64,000 nt of DNA from Achromobacter xylosoxidans (GTDB lineage Bacteria; Pseudomonadota; Gammaproteobacteria; Burkholderiales; Burkholderiaceae_B). This document shows, in pieces, positions 49,165-58,512 of this stretch. The notes under the pieces were generated by a model. The model saw only the letters and a list, made by a program, of their open reading frames with translations, was not told where the DNA came from and ran no database searches. The stretch is taken from positions 3,844,001 through 3,908,000 of the forward strand of contig NZ_LN831029.1 in NCBI RefSeq assembly GCF_001457475.1, read 5' to 3'. Position 1 is the first letter of the stretch; every line of letters starts with the position of its first letter. A program made the translations under genes and the position numbers.

Positions 49165-50195
49165 GCCAGACGACGATTCCGGACACCCGCGACGGCGCCA
49201 CCCCGCTCATCGACCTGCGCCAGGTCAGCAAGCGCTTTGGCGAACGCCCCGTCGGCGCCGCCGGCCGCGCCTTGCAGCGCCTGGGCCTGTCCAAGCCGCC
49301 CGCCATCACCCGCGCCGTCGATCATGTGGACCTGCTGGTGCGCCCCGGCGAAGTGGTCGGCCTGGTCGGCGAATCCGGCTGCGGCAAGTCCACGCTGGGC
49401 CGCATCGCGGCCGGCCTGCTGACGCCGTCCGGCGGCGAGGTGCTGATCAACGGCCAGCGCCCCGCCGACATGACGCCGGCCCAGGCCCACGCCGCGCGCC
49501 TGAAGGTGCAGATGATCTTCCAGGACCCGTACGCGAGCCTGAACCCGCGCCTGCGCGTGGACGAGATCGTCGGCGAAGCGGCGCGCATCCACGGCCTGGT
49601 CGGCAACGGCGACTTCGACGACTACGTCAGCGCGCAACTGCAACGCGCCGGCCTCGACCCGGCCCTGCGCCAGCGCTATCCGCACCAGTTCAGCGGCGGC
49701 CAGCGCCAGCGCATCGGCATCGCCCGCGCCCTGGCGGTGCAGCCGTCGATGCTGGTGTGCGACGAGGCCGTGGCCGCGCTGGACGTGTCGATCCAGGCAC
49801 AGATCCTGAATCTGTTCATGGACCTGCGCGAACAGCTCAACCTGACGTACCTGTTCATCAGCCATGACCTGGGCGTGGTCGAGCACCTGTCGGACCGCGT
49901 GGTCATCATGTACCTGGGCCGCGTGGTCGAGACGGCGCCGGTGGACGAAGTCTTCCGCCGCCCCAACCATCCGTACACCCAGGCGCTGCTGGCCGAGATC
50001 CCCAACCTGAAATCGCGCCACAAGACCTTCACCGCCATCAAGGGAGAGATTCCCAGCCCGCTCAATCCGCCCGGCGGCTGCCACTTCCACCCGCGCTGTC
50101 CGCATGCGATGGCGCGCTGCAAAACCGAGGTTCCCACCCTGAAGGGAATCGCCATCAACCACCTGAGCGCCTGTCACCTGAACGACATGGCCTGA
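49161..50195 (+). CDS. dppF: ABC transporter ATPase, DppF type
   Basis: 344 residues. Walker A GESGCGKST, Q-loop FQDPYASLNPR, signature FSGGQRQR, Walker B VCDEAVAALD, switch FISHDL. C-terminal CHFHPRCPHAMARCKTE is the oligopeptide ABC C-terminal motif. An insertion near residues 30-50 (PVGAAGRALQRLGLSKPP) is longer than usual for DppF. Forms a heterodimer with DppD. Confidence 0.92.
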   Translation: MSQTTIPDTRDGATPLIDLRQVSKRFGERPVGAAGRALQRLGLSKPPAITRAVDHVDLLVRPGEVVGLVGESGCGKSTLGRIAAGLLTPSGGEVLINGQRPADMTPAQAHAARLKVQMIFQDPYASLNPRLRVDEIVGEAARIHGLVGNGDFDDYVSAQLQRAGLDPALRQRYPHQFSGGQRQRIGIARALAVQPSMLVCDEAVAALDVSIQAQILNLFMDLREQLNLTYLFISHDLGVVEHLSDRVVIMYLGRVVETAPVDEVFRRPNHPYTQALLAEIPNLKSRHKTFTAIKGEIPSPLNPPGGCHFHPRCPHAMARCKTEVPTLKGIAINHLSACHLNDMA

Positions 50196-50226
50196 AAGAA
50201 GTTCCCCCTCACCAAGGACCCCGAAC

Positions 50227-51798
50227 ATGAAACGCCTGATTCTCTCGACCCTGACCGCCGCCATCCTGGGCGCGTCCGCCGCGGCCTCGGCCGACAACCT
50301 GTCGATCGGCTTTGCCGATCCGCTGTCCTCGCTCGACCCGCAACTGAACAACCACGCCGGCGACCGCTCGGTGGCCCTGCACTTCTGGGATCTGCTGATC
50401 GAGAACAAGTGGAACAAGCTGCAGCCCGGCCTGGCCGTGAGCTGGAAGCCGCTGGACAGCACCACCTGGGAATTCAAGCTGCGCGAAGGCGTCAAGTGGC
50501 AGGACGGCACGCCGTTCACCGCCGACGACCTGATCTACTCGTACACCCGCGCCCGCGCCGTGCCCGGCAGCGTGGCCACCTACGCCGGCTACCTGCGCAC
50601 CATCGACACGATGACCGCCAAGGACCCGCTGACCCTGATCGTCAAGACCAAGGCGCCCAACCCCGACCTGCCGCTGAACCTGGCGTCGGTGCACGTGGTC
50701 AGCAAGCACGTCGGCGAGAAGTCCACCACCGAAGACTACAACTCGGGCAAGGCCATGGTCGGCACCGGCCCCTACAAGTTCGTGTCCTACACCCCCGGCG
50801 ACCGCGTCATCATGGAACGCAACGACGGCTACTGGGGCGAGAAGGCCACCTGGGACAAGGTCAACTACCGCTACATCAACAACGCCGCCGCCCGCACCGC
50901 CGCGCTGCTGGCCGGCGACGTCGACGTGATCGACAAGGTGTCGGTGTCCGACCTGGCCAAGCTGCAGAAGGCCGCCAACATCTCGGTCTACCCGTACGAC
51001 GGCCTGCGCGTCATGATCCTGCAACCCAGCTTCAACCCCGCGCCCAACCAGTACATCACCGACAACAACGGCAAGCCGCTGGACAAGAACCCGCTGCTGG
51101 ACGTGCGCGTGCGCCAGGCCCTGAACCTGGCGATCAACCGCAAGGCCATCGCCGACCGCATCCTGCAGGGCGCCGCCACCGAAGCCAACCAGTGGATGCC
51201 CAAGGGCACCTTCGGCTACAACCCCGACGTCAAGGACATCCCCAACGACGTCGAAAAGGCCAAGAAGCTGCTGGCCGAAGCCGGTTTCCCCGACGGCTTC
51301 AAACTGACCATGCACGTGCCCAACGACCGCTACCCGCAAGGCCCGGAAACGGCCCAGGCGGTGGCGCAGTTCTGGACCCGCATCGGCGTCAAGACGCAAG
51401 TGGAAGTGGTGCCATGGGCCGTGTACTCGGGCCGCGCCAACAAGAACGAATTCGCGGTCAGCATGCTGGCCTGGGGCAACGGCACGGGCGAAGCCAGCTA
51501 CGCGCTGGTCAACATCCTGGCCACGGTCGACGCCAAGAAGGGCCTGGGCGCCTCCAACTGGGGCCACTACAGCAACCCCAAGGTCGACGCCGCGCTCGAC
51601 CAGTCCACCTCGGAATTCGACGTGGCCAAGCGTGAAGCCATCCTGCGCGACTCGGTCAAGCTGGTGTCCGACGACGTCGGCATCATCCCGCTGTACCACT
51701 ACAAGAACATCTGGGCCGCCAAGAAGGGCCTGAAGGTCACCCCCATGACCAGCGACCGCACCGCCGCCATGATGGTCACCAAGGACTCGGCCAAGTAA
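50227..51798 (+). CDS. ABC transporter periplasmic binding protein, family 5
   Basis: 523 residues. Signal peptide MKRLILSTLTAAILGASAAASA, cleavage near residue 22. Family-5 blocks: STTWEFKLREGVKWQDGTPF, a long domain I, VRVRQALNLAINRKAIADRI, and C-terminal IIPLYHYKNIW. Good ribosome site (AAGGA). It gathers the substrate for the permeases encoded upstream. Confidence 0.93.
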   Translation: MKRLILSTLTAAILGASAAASADNLSIGFADPLSSLDPQLNNHAGDRSVALHFWDLLIENKWNKLQPGLAVSWKPLDSTTWEFKLREGVKWQDGTPFTADDLIYSYTRARAVPGSVATYAGYLRTIDTMTAKDPLTLIVKTKAPNPDLPLNLASVHVVSKHVGEKSTTEDYNSGKAMVGTGPYKFVSYTPGDRVIMERNDGYWGEKATWDKVNYRYINNAAARTAALLAGDVDVIDKVSVSDLAKLQKAANISVYPYDGLRVMILQPSFNPAPNQYITDNNGKPLDKNPLLDVRVRQALNLAINRKAIADRILQGAATEANQWMPKGTFGYNPDVKDIPNDVEKAKKLLAEAGFPDGFKLTMHVPNDRYPQGPETAQAVAQFWTRIGVKTQVEVVPWAVYSGRANKNEFAVSMLAWGNGTGEASYALVNILATVDAKKGLGASNWGHYSNPKVDAALDQSTSEFDVAKREAILRDSVKLVSDDVGIIPLYHYKNIWAAKKGLKVTPMTSDRTAAMMVTKDSAK

Positions 51799-51808
51799 GG
51801 CGCGCATC

Positions 51809-53167
51809 ATGGTTCCTACCCTGAGCATCCAACCCGCCGACGCGCTCATCGACGTGCCCCGCCAGATCCGGGTGGAGCACGTCGCGCCCGGCCAGACGGT
51901 GGAGATCACCGCCCTCACCCGCCGCAACGGCGTGCTGTGGCAAAGCCACGCCGCCTTCGTCGCGGGCGAGGACGGCGTGGTCGACCTGACGCGCGACGCG
52001 CCCGTCTCGGGCGACTACAGCGGCCTCTCGCCCATGGGCCTGGTATGGTCGCAGTCGCCCGTGGACTCGCCCAGCCGCGAGCACTTCAACCACCCGGTCA
52101 GCGAGCCGCTGGTCACCGAAGTGGTGGCGCGCGTGGCCGGCGCCCAGAGCGTGGCGCGCTTCACCCAGCGCCTGGCGGCCGAAGGCGTCACCCGCCAGGA
52201 CGTGCGCGAAGAAGGCCTGGTCGGCACGCTCTACCTGCCGCCCGGCGCCACGCCCGGCTCGCATCCCGCCGTGCTGATCCTGAACGGCTCGGGCGGCGGC
52301 ATCAACGAACCGCGCGCCGCGCTGTATGCGTCGCGCGGCTACGCCGCCTTCGCCCTGGCCTACTTCAAGGCGCCGGGCCTGTCGGACTACATCTCCAACA
52401 CGCCGCTGGAGTACTTCCAGACCGGCCTGCGCTGGCTGCGCAAAAAGGTCCAGCCCAAGCACGACTTCGTCGCCATCAGCGGCCAGTCGCGCGGCGGCGA
52501 ACTGGTGCTGCTGCTGGGCGCCACCTTCCCCACGGAAGTGTCGGCGGTCGTGGCCTACGTGCCGGGCGCCGTGGTCCACAGCGGCCAGAACGCCTGCGAC
52601 CCCAAGATCGGCCGCGAAGGCCCGACCTGGCTGCTGGGCGGCAAGCCCCTGCCGCACGTCTGGGAAAACAACCGCACCGCCACCTGGGCGCCGTTCGACG
52701 AAGGCCCCGCGCCGCATCGCCACGAAAAGGCCATCCTCACCGCGCTGCAGGACCCCGACGCCGTGGCCCGCGCCCGCATCAGGGTCGAGGACATCCAGGG
52801 CCCGGTGATGCTGCTGTCGGCCACCGACGACGGCTCGTGGCCGTCCAGCCTGTACTCGAAGATGGTGCGCGACAAGCTGGCCGAGGTACAGCATCCGTAT
52901 CCGGTCCAATGGCTGGACTACGAGAACGGCGGCCACTCGATCCTGTTCCCCTACGTGCCCACCACGCAACTGGTCTACGCCCACCCCGTGTCCGGCAAGA
53001 TCAGCACCAGCGGCGGCAACCCCAAGGACAACGCGCGCGCCGACGAGCAATCGTGGGAAGGCGTGCTGAAGTTCCTGGACGCCGCGGTCAAGGCGCGCGG
53101 CCAGGCCGCGCCGTCCGCGAACCGCGCCGAAGCCGGCGCGGCCGCCACGCCCGGCAACGCCGGCTGA
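51809..53167 (+). CDS. BAAT-type acyl-CoA thioesterase/acyl hydrolase
   Basis: 452 residues. N-terminal beta-sandwich (residues ~5-135) of the bile acid-CoA:amino acid acyltransferase/thioesterase family, then an alpha/beta-hydrolase: GGINEPRAALYASRGYAAFALAYF, nucleophile Ser in SGQSRGGEL, Asp in SATDDGSW and His in GGHSI. The family's usual nucleophile motif is G-x-S/C-x-G. Eleven bases after the binding protein gene. May remove an acyl group in the same pathway. Confidence 0.85.
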   Translation: MVPTLSIQPADALIDVPRQIRVEHVAPGQTVEITALTRRNGVLWQSHAAFVAGEDGVVDLTRDAPVSGDYSGLSPMGLVWSQSPVDSPSREHFNHPVSEPLVTEVVARVAGAQSVARFTQRLAAEGVTRQDVREEGLVGTLYLPPGATPGSHPAVLILNGSGGGINEPRAALYASRGYAAFALAYFKAPGLSDYISNTPLEYFQTGLRWLRKKVQPKHDFVAISGQSRGGELVLLLGATFPTEVSAVVAYVPGAVVHSGQNACDPKIGREGPTWLLGGKPLPHVWENNRTATWAPFDEGPAPHRHEKAILTALQDPDAVARARIRVEDIQGPVMLLSATDDGSWPSSLYSKMVRDKLAEVQHPYPVQWLDYENGGHSILFPYVPTTQLVYAHPVSGKISTSGGNPKDNARADEQSWEGVLKFLDAAVKARGQAAPSANRAEAGAAATPGNAG

Positions 53168-53191
53168 ACGACATCCAAGGAGACTTTCTCA

Positions 53192-54361
53192 ATGGCACAA
53201 CCCCCCATCGTCTATGACGCCGCCCGCGACCTGGTGGACCAACTGGTCGGCCTGAAGGCCGACAGCGCCACCTACGCCGTGCGCCACCAGCGCGACAAGG
53301 TCGCCGCCGCCACCCAGGGCAGCTACGACGCCCTGTTCGACCCGGCCCTGCCCGGCCTGACGCTGGCCGAGCGCCTGCTGGTCGCGCTGTACGCGGCGCG
53401 CCTGACGCCGTCGCCGGCGCTGGCCGCGCACTACCGCCAGCGCCTGATCGAGGCCGGCGCCAGCGCCGCCGACATCCAGGTGGCCGAGTCCGGCAAGCCG
53501 GCGGACGCCGCCGACCCGCGCCTGGCCGCGATCCTGGAGTTCACCCGCAAGCTGATCGAAAAGCCCGTCGAAGGCGACGAGGCCGCCCTCAAGACCCTGC
53601 CGGCCGCCGGCGTCTCCACGCCCGCCGTGGTCACGCTGTCGCAACTGGTGGCGTTCCTGTCGTATCAGGTGCGTCTCGTCGCCGGCCTGCAGGCCATGCT
53701 GGCGCTGGAAACCAAGCCGATCGCGGCCGGCAACCCGCCCGCGCCCTTCCCGGCCAACACCGCCGCCACCGAACCGGGCGCCGTCATCAAGGCCCACGGC
53801 TTCACCAACGAAGTGCTGGAATGGAAGGCGTGGCTGGACGTGGTCCAGGTCGACAGCGCCACGCCCGAGCAGATCGCGGTGCTGGAAGAAAGCCACCCCA
53901 AGGCCAAGGTCTCGGATTACTACCTGTTCCTGGTGCACCAGCCCGAGATCCTGCGCCAGCGCTCCACCGCGTTCAACGCCATCATGTACGCGCCCGGCGG
54001 CCTGTCGCGCGCCGAGCGTGAACTGGGCGCGACCGTGGTGTCGCGCGTCAACGGCTGCGTCTACTGCGCCTCGGTGCACGCGCAGCGCTTCGAGCAACTG
54101 GCCAAGCGCAACGACGTGATCGCGCAGGTGTTCGAGGATCCGGCCACCGCCGGCACCACTGCCCGCGAACTGGCGATCGGCAAGTTCTCGATCCAGATCA
54201 CGGACGCGCCGGCCTCGGTGGATGCGGCCAGCATCCAAGTGTTGAAGGATGTGGGCATGAGCGACGGCGAAGTGCTGGACCTGCTGCATTCGGACGCGAT
54301 CTTCGCGTGGGCCAACCGGTTGATGTTGAACCTGGGCGAGCCGGTGGTCGTGCAGGTCTGA
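53192..54361 (+). CDS. Two-domain carboxymuconolactone decarboxylase/alkylhydroperoxidase protein
   Basis: 389 residues with two related CMD-fold halves. The N-terminal half (LTLAERLLVALYAARL, then EFTRKLIEKP) has no Cys; the C-terminal half has the redox motif C289-V-Y-C292 in NGCVYCASVHAQRFEQL. The halves resemble families usually encoded as two separate genes (CMD Avi_7170-like and alkylhydroperoxidase Avi_7169-like types). Thiol-based peroxidase-type chemistry is likely. Last gene before the operon terminator. Confidence 0.8.
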   Translation: MAQPPIVYDAARDLVDQLVGLKADSATYAVRHQRDKVAAATQGSYDALFDPALPGLTLAERLLVALYAARLTPSPALAAHYRQRLIEAGASAADIQVAESGKPADAADPRLAAILEFTRKLIEKPVEGDEAALKTLPAAGVSTPAVVTLSQLVAFLSYQVRLVAGLQAMLALETKPIAAGNPPAPFPANTAATEPGAVIKAHGFTNEVLEWKAWLDVVQVDSATPEQIAVLEESHPKAKVSDYYLFLVHQPEILRQRSTAFNAIMYAPGGLSRAERELGATVVSRVNGCVYCASVHAQRFEQLAKRNDVIAQVFEDPATAGTTARELAIGKFSIQITDAPASVDAASIQVLKDVGMSDGEVLDLLHSDAIFAWANRLMLNLGEPVVVQV

Positions 54362-54383
54362 CGATCGCGCGCGCAGTACCTGG

Positions 54384-54416
54384 ACAGGCCGCGTTTTCGC
54401 GGCCTGTTTGTTTTTC
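54384..54416 (+). terminator. Intrinsic terminator of the LysR-ABC operon
   Basis: Stem ACAGGCCGCG/CGCGGCCTGT with a TTTT loop, followed by TTGTTTTT. It ends the operon begun at 43802. Confidence 0.9.
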
Positions 54417-54426
54417 GGCGTCCCCC

Positions 54427-55326
54427 CTACTTCTGCCGCGCCTCCACCCGCTGCGACAGCAGGTCGTAGAACAGCCGCGCCACCGGATTCAAGGTCTTGC
54501 CGCGCGGATGGATCAGGCCGATCGTGCGGCTCACGGCGGGATTGCGCAGCGGCACGCTGACCAGCGTGCCGTGATCCTCATCCGGCATCGCCAGGCGCGG
54601 CACCACACCCACGCCCAGGCCAGCCTCCACCATGCTGACCAGCGCCGGCACGTGCTGCACCTCGCAGAAATGGCGCGGCCGGCTGCCGCTGTGCACCAGC
54701 GCCTGGTCCATCAGGAAACGATTGCCGCTGCCCTGCGCCAGCGTGATGTACGGATGCGCCTCCAGGTCGGCCCAATCCACCGACTTGCGTTTGGCCAGCG
54801 GATGCTTGCGGCTCACCGCCGCCACGAACGGCTCTTCCAGCAGCGGCTTGAACTCGATCTCCGCGTCATTGGCGCCGATGTAGGTCAGCCCGAAATCCGC
54901 GTCGCCGCGCGCCACCGCCGTCAGCACCTGCGAGGACGACTCGTCGATGATGCGGATGCGGATGCGCGGATAGCTGGCGTGGTATTCGCGGATCACATCC
55001 GGCAGGAAATACGCCACCGCCGACGGCACGCAGGCAATCGTCACCATGCCCGACAACCGCTCGGCCACGTCGCGGATGCCGACCAGCGCGCTCTCCAGCT
55101 CATTCAGCACGCTACGGGCGCGCGGCACGAAGCCGCGGCCGAGGGTGGTCAGCTCGACCTTGCGCGTGGTGCGCGTCATCAGCTGCACGCCCAGCGCCGC
55201 TTCCAGCTTGTCGACGCGGCGCGACAGCGCCGACTGCGACAGGTGCAGCGCCTCGGACGCGGCGCGGAAACTGCCCAGGTCGGCCACCGCCAGGAAGGCG
55301 CGCAGATCGGCAAGATCGAAATTCAT
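54427..55326 (-). CDS. LysR-family regulator, divergent to the Bug operon
   Basis: 299 residues. Helix-turn-helix LRAFLAVADLGSFRAASEAL, then LSQSALSRRVDKLE; effector domain 90-290. It is divergent from the Bug-receptor operon with a 108-base shared upstream region, the standard geometry for LysR control of a neighbouring catabolic operon. Effector unknown. Confidence 0.92.
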   Translation of the reverse strand: MNFDLADLRAFLAVADLGSFRAASEALHLSQSALSRRVDKLEAALGVQLMTRTTRKVELTTLGRGFVPRARSVLNELESALVGIRDVAERLSGMVTIACVPSAVAYFLPDVIREYHASYPRIRIRIIDESSSQVLTAVARGDADFGLTYIGANDAEIEFKPLLEEPFVAAVSRKHPLAKRKSVDWADLEAHPYITLAQGSGNRFLMDQALVHSGSRPRHFCEVQHVPALVSMVEAGLGVGVVPRLAMPDEDHGTLVSVPLRNPAVSRTIGLIHPRGKTLNPVARLFYDLLSQRVEARQK

Positions 55327-55434
55327 GCGTTTTTATCAAGAATTGAACGAATTTTTGCACTTTACTCGATTCCGAGCGCGGGGCACGATGTCTCCCAGCC
55401 GCAACCAATAGCGGCCCGAACAGGAGACCCGCCC
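55327..55434. promoter_or_regulatory. Divergent promoter region for lysR and the Bug operon
   Basis: 108 bases, AT-rich near the lysR start (TTTTTATCAAGAATTGAACG), then GC-rich to the ribosome site before 55435. LysR boxes of the T-N11-A type should lie here, but no single site stands out by eye. Confidence 0.5.
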
Positions 55435-56427
55435 ATGAAGCCGTTACGGAGAGCCTGCCTGCGCACCGCGCTGGCGCTGGCCGCCGCCCCCTTGTTGTCG
55501 TCCGCCCCCTTCTCGGCCCACGCCGACGCCTGGCCGCAACGCCCCATCCGCCTGCTGGTGCCCTACGGCCCCGGCGGCAGTTCCGACGTGGTGGCGCGCG
55601 CCGTCGCCGTGGAGATGTCGCGCGACCTGGGCCAGCAGGTCATCGTCGAGAACAAGGGCGGCGGACAGGGCAGCATCGCCACGGTGGAAGCGGCGCGCGC
55701 CCGGCCCGACGGCTACACGCTGATCCTGGGCCACGTCGGCACCCTGGCGGTGAACCCGACCATGATGCCCAACCTGTCGTATGACCCGCGCCGCGACTTC
55801 GCCCCGATCATTCTGCTGGCCAAGCTGCCCATGGTGTTCGCCGTGGGCGCCAAGGTGCCGGCCGCCACCCTGCCCGAATTCGTGGCGCTGGCGCGCGCCA
55901 AGCCGGGCGTCCTGAACTACGGCTCGGCCGGCAACGGCAGCGCCGGCCACCTGGCCTTCGAAATGCTCAAGACCGCCGCCGCCATCGACGTGGTGCACGT
56001 GCCGTACAAGGGCACCGGCGCCCAGGTCACCGACCTGCTGGCCGGCAACATCGACGCCGCCGCGGCCGGCATTCCTGGCCTGCTGCCGCATGCGCAGGCC
56101 GGCAAGATCAAGATCGTGGCCGTCGGCTCGGCCCAGCGCCTGCCGATCCTGCCGGACGTGCCCACCGTGGCCGAGCAGGGCTACCCCGGCTTCGAAAGCT
56201 CGCAGTGGTTCGGCCTGCTGGCCCCGGCCGGCACGCCGCAGGAAGCGATCTCGCGCCTGCAGGCCGCCGCCCAGCGCGCCCTGCGGACCGACGCCGTGCG
56301 CCAGCGCCTGGCCCATGACGCCGCCGAGCCTTCCGGCGCCGGCCCGGCCGAATTCGCCGCCTTCATCGACGCCGAAGAGCGCCGCTGGAGCCAAGTGGTG
56401 AAAGACGCCCGTCTTTCCGCCGAATAA
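55435..56427 (+). CDS. Bug-type (TctC) periplasmic receptor
   Basis: 330 residues from ATG 55435, with a ribosome site (AGGAG). Signal peptide to about residue 30 (ending SAHA). Bug blocks: PIRLLVPYGPGGSSDVVAR, VIVENKGGGQGSIA, KLPMVFAVGAK, NYGSAGNGSAGHLAFE, VVHVPYKGTGAQ. These receptors serve tripartite tricarboxylate transporters; no TctA/TctB is in this window. It sits with an Ldh-family oxidoreductase, so a hydroxy acid is a plausible ligand. Confidence 0.92.
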   Translation: MKPLRRACLRTALALAAAPLLSSAPFSAHADAWPQRPIRLLVPYGPGGSSDVVARAVAVEMSRDLGQQVIVENKGGGQGSIATVEAARARPDGYTLILGHVGTLAVNPTMMPNLSYDPRRDFAPIILLAKLPMVFAVGAKVPAATLPEFVALARAKPGVLNYGSAGNGSAGHLAFEMLKTAAAIDVVHVPYKGTGAQVTDLLAGNIDAAAAGIPGLLPHAQAGKIKIVAVGSAQRLPILPDVPTVAEQGYPGFESSQWFGLLAPAGTPQEAISRLQAAAQRALRTDAVRQRLAHDAAEPSGAGPAEFAAFIDAEERRWSQVVKDARLSAE

Positions 56428-56462
56428 GCCCCCCTCTTTTTTTCACACAAGGATTGCTGATC

Positions 56463-57509
56463 ATGGCCGCCACTGCTGGCTCCCCCTCCCTCGTCCCGGA
56501 AACCGAACTGCGCGCGCTTGGCGTGCGCGCCTTCGAAGGCCTGGGCCTGCCGCGCCAGGACGCCGTCGACGTGGTCGACATCCTGGTGCTGGCCGATCTG
56601 TTCGGCCTGTCCACCCACGGCCTGTCGCGCATCGAATCATATGGCGAGCGCCTGCAGGTCGGCGGCATCAACCGCCAGGCCCGCATCCGCGTGGACAGCC
56701 CCGCCCCCGCGCTGCGCCTGGTCGACGGCGACAACGGCGTCGGCCCGCTGGTCGGCATGCACGCGCTGCGCGCCGCCATGCAGGCCGCCAGCGAATGCGG
56801 CGTGGGCCTGGCGTTCGCCCGCCAGAGCAACCATTTCGGCCCGATCTCGCCCTACGGCCTGATCGCCGCCGAGGCCGGCTACGCCAGCATCATCGGCAGC
56901 AACGCCACCACCACCATCGCCCCCTGGGGCGGCACCGACGCGCGCGTCGGCAACAGCCCCATCGGCTTTGCCGTGCCGAATCCGGACGGCGCGCACTTCC
57001 TGCTCGACATGGCCATGAGCGTGGTGGCCCGCGCCAAGATCCGCAACGCCCTGAAGGCCGGCCAGGCCATCCCCGACACCTGGGCCACCGACGCCCAGGG
57101 CCAACCGACCACCGATCCCAGGCAGGCGCTGGACGGCTTCCTGCTGCCGATCGGCGGCCACAAGGGCTACGGCCTGGCGCTGATGGTGGACCTGTTCGCC
57201 GGGCTGCTGTCCAACGCCGCCTACCTCACCCACGTCAAATCCTGGGTCGACGCGCCCGACGAACCGCAGAACCTGGGCCACTTCTTCCTGCTGATCGACA
57301 CCCGCCGCCTGGGCTCGACCCAATGGCTGGCCGAACGCATGAACGACTTCGCCGCCATCCTGCACGGCAGCCCGGCCGCCGACCCGGCCCGCCCCGTGAT
57401 CCAGCCCGGCGAGATCGAACTGGCCAAGCTGGCGCGCCAGCGCGCCCACGGCATCGAAGTGGCCGCGGACGTCCTGGCCCTGCTGCGCCAACACGCCGGC
57501 CAGAGCTGA
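56463..57509 (+). CDS. Malate/L-lactate dehydrogenase family (Ldh_2) oxidoreductase
   Basis: 348 residues from ATG 56463 after AAGGA. Family blocks: LADLFGLSTHGLSRI, GPLVGMHALRAAM, ARQSNHFGPISPYG, the NAD-binding TTIAPWGGTDARVGNSPIGFAV, MAMSVVARAKI, and GGHKGYGLALMVDLFAG. NAD(P)-dependent oxidation of a hydroxy acid is expected. Between two Bug receptors, probably one pathway. Confidence 0.9.
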   Translation: MAATAGSPSLVPETELRALGVRAFEGLGLPRQDAVDVVDILVLADLFGLSTHGLSRIESYGERLQVGGINRQARIRVDSPAPALRLVDGDNGVGPLVGMHALRAAMQAASECGVGLAFARQSNHFGPISPYGLIAAEAGYASIIGSNATTTIAPWGGTDARVGNSPIGFAVPNPDGAHFLLDMAMSVVARAKIRNALKAGQAIPDTWATDAQGQPTTDPRQALDGFLLPIGGHKGYGLALMVDLFAGLLSNAAYLTHVKSWVDAPDEPQNLGHFFLLIDTRRLGSTQWLAERMNDFAAILHGSPAADPARPVIQPGEIELAKLARQRAHGIEVAADVLALLRQHAGQS

Positions 57510-57536
57510 GCCGGCATCCCGGAGGAGACCGACAAC

Positions 57537-58508
57537 ATGAAGAACATCGCCCGACTCACCCTGGTCCTGGCGGCGGCGCTGGCCGCGCCGCTGGCCCGCG
57601 CCGCCGACTACCCGAGCCAGCCGATCCGCCTGATCGTGCCCTACGTGGCCGGCGGCGCGGCCGACATCACCGCGCGCGTGGTCGCGGCCCGCATGGCCAA
57701 GACCCTGAAGGGCACCATCGTGGTCGAGAACAAGCCCGGCGCCAACGGCATGATCGGCACCGACTTCGTCGCCAAGGCCGCGCCCGACGGCTACACCCTG
57801 CTTCTGGACGCCAGCGGCCCGCTGGTGGTCAACCCGTCGCTGTACAAGAAAACGCCCTATGACCCGCTGAAGGATTTCGCCCCGATCAGCCAGATCACCA
57901 GCTACCAGTACGCGCTGGTGGTGCCGCGGCAATCGCCCGCGCACAGCATCGACGACCTGCTCGCCGCCGCCCGCAAGAAACCCGGCGCCGTCACCTATGG
58001 CTCGGCCGGCCTGGGCGCCGGCGGCCACCTGGCCGGCGAACTGCTGGCCCTGCGCACCGGCACCCAACTGACGCACGTGCCCTACAAGGGCAACGCCCAG
58101 GCCCTGACCGACGTGCTGGGCGGGCAACTGTCGTTCACCTTCGACACCACCGTCACCGCCACCCCGCACATCCAGTCCGGCAAGCTGCGCGCCTATGCCG
58201 TGACCGGCCCGCGCCGCACCTCCAGTCTGCCCGACCTGCCCACCATGCAGGAACTCGGCTACAAGGACTTCGTCATCACCCAGTTCCAGGGCCTGCTGGC
58301 GCCCGCCGGCACCGATCCGCGCATCATCGCCACCCTGCATGACGCCGTGGTCCAGGCGGTGAAGGACCCGGAAGTGGTGCGCAAGCTGGCCACCGAAGGC
58401 GGCAACGAAATCATCGCCGGCACGCCCGAGGAATTCACGCGCCAGCTGCGCGACGACCTGCAACGCTACCGCCAACTGATCAGCGAAGCTCACATCACCG
58501 CGGAGTGA
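57537..58508 (+). CDS. Second Bug-type (TctC) periplasmic receptor
   Basis: 323 residues with signal peptide (cleavage near ARAAD). Blocks: PIRLIVPYVAGGAADITARV, VVENKPGANGMIGTDFVAKA, TYGSAGLGAGGHLAGELLA, LTHVPYKGNAQALTDVL. It differs from the first receptor in most binding-loop positions, so it may take another acid or stereoisomer. Same operon. Confidence 0.92.
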   Translation: MKNIARLTLVLAAALAAPLARAADYPSQPIRLIVPYVAGGAADITARVVAARMAKTLKGTIVVENKPGANGMIGTDFVAKAAPDGYTLLLDASGPLVVNPSLYKKTPYDPLKDFAPISQITSYQYALVVPRQSPAHSIDDLLAAARKKPGAVTYGSAGLGAGGHLAGELLALRTGTQLTHVPYKGNAQALTDVLGGQLSFTFDTTVTATPHIQSGKLRAYAVTGPRRTSSLPDLPTMQELGYKDFVITQFQGLLAPAGTDPRIIATLHDAVVQAVKDPEVVRKLATEGGNEIIAGTPEEFTRQLRDDLQRYRQLISEAHITAE

Positions 58509-58512
58509 CCCC

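Noticed and set aside
54307..55434. N-terminal extension of the first Bug receptor gene upstream of 55435
   Set aside because: The frame is open, but that part is antisense to lysR; ATG 55435 has a ribosome site and begins a proper signal peptide.
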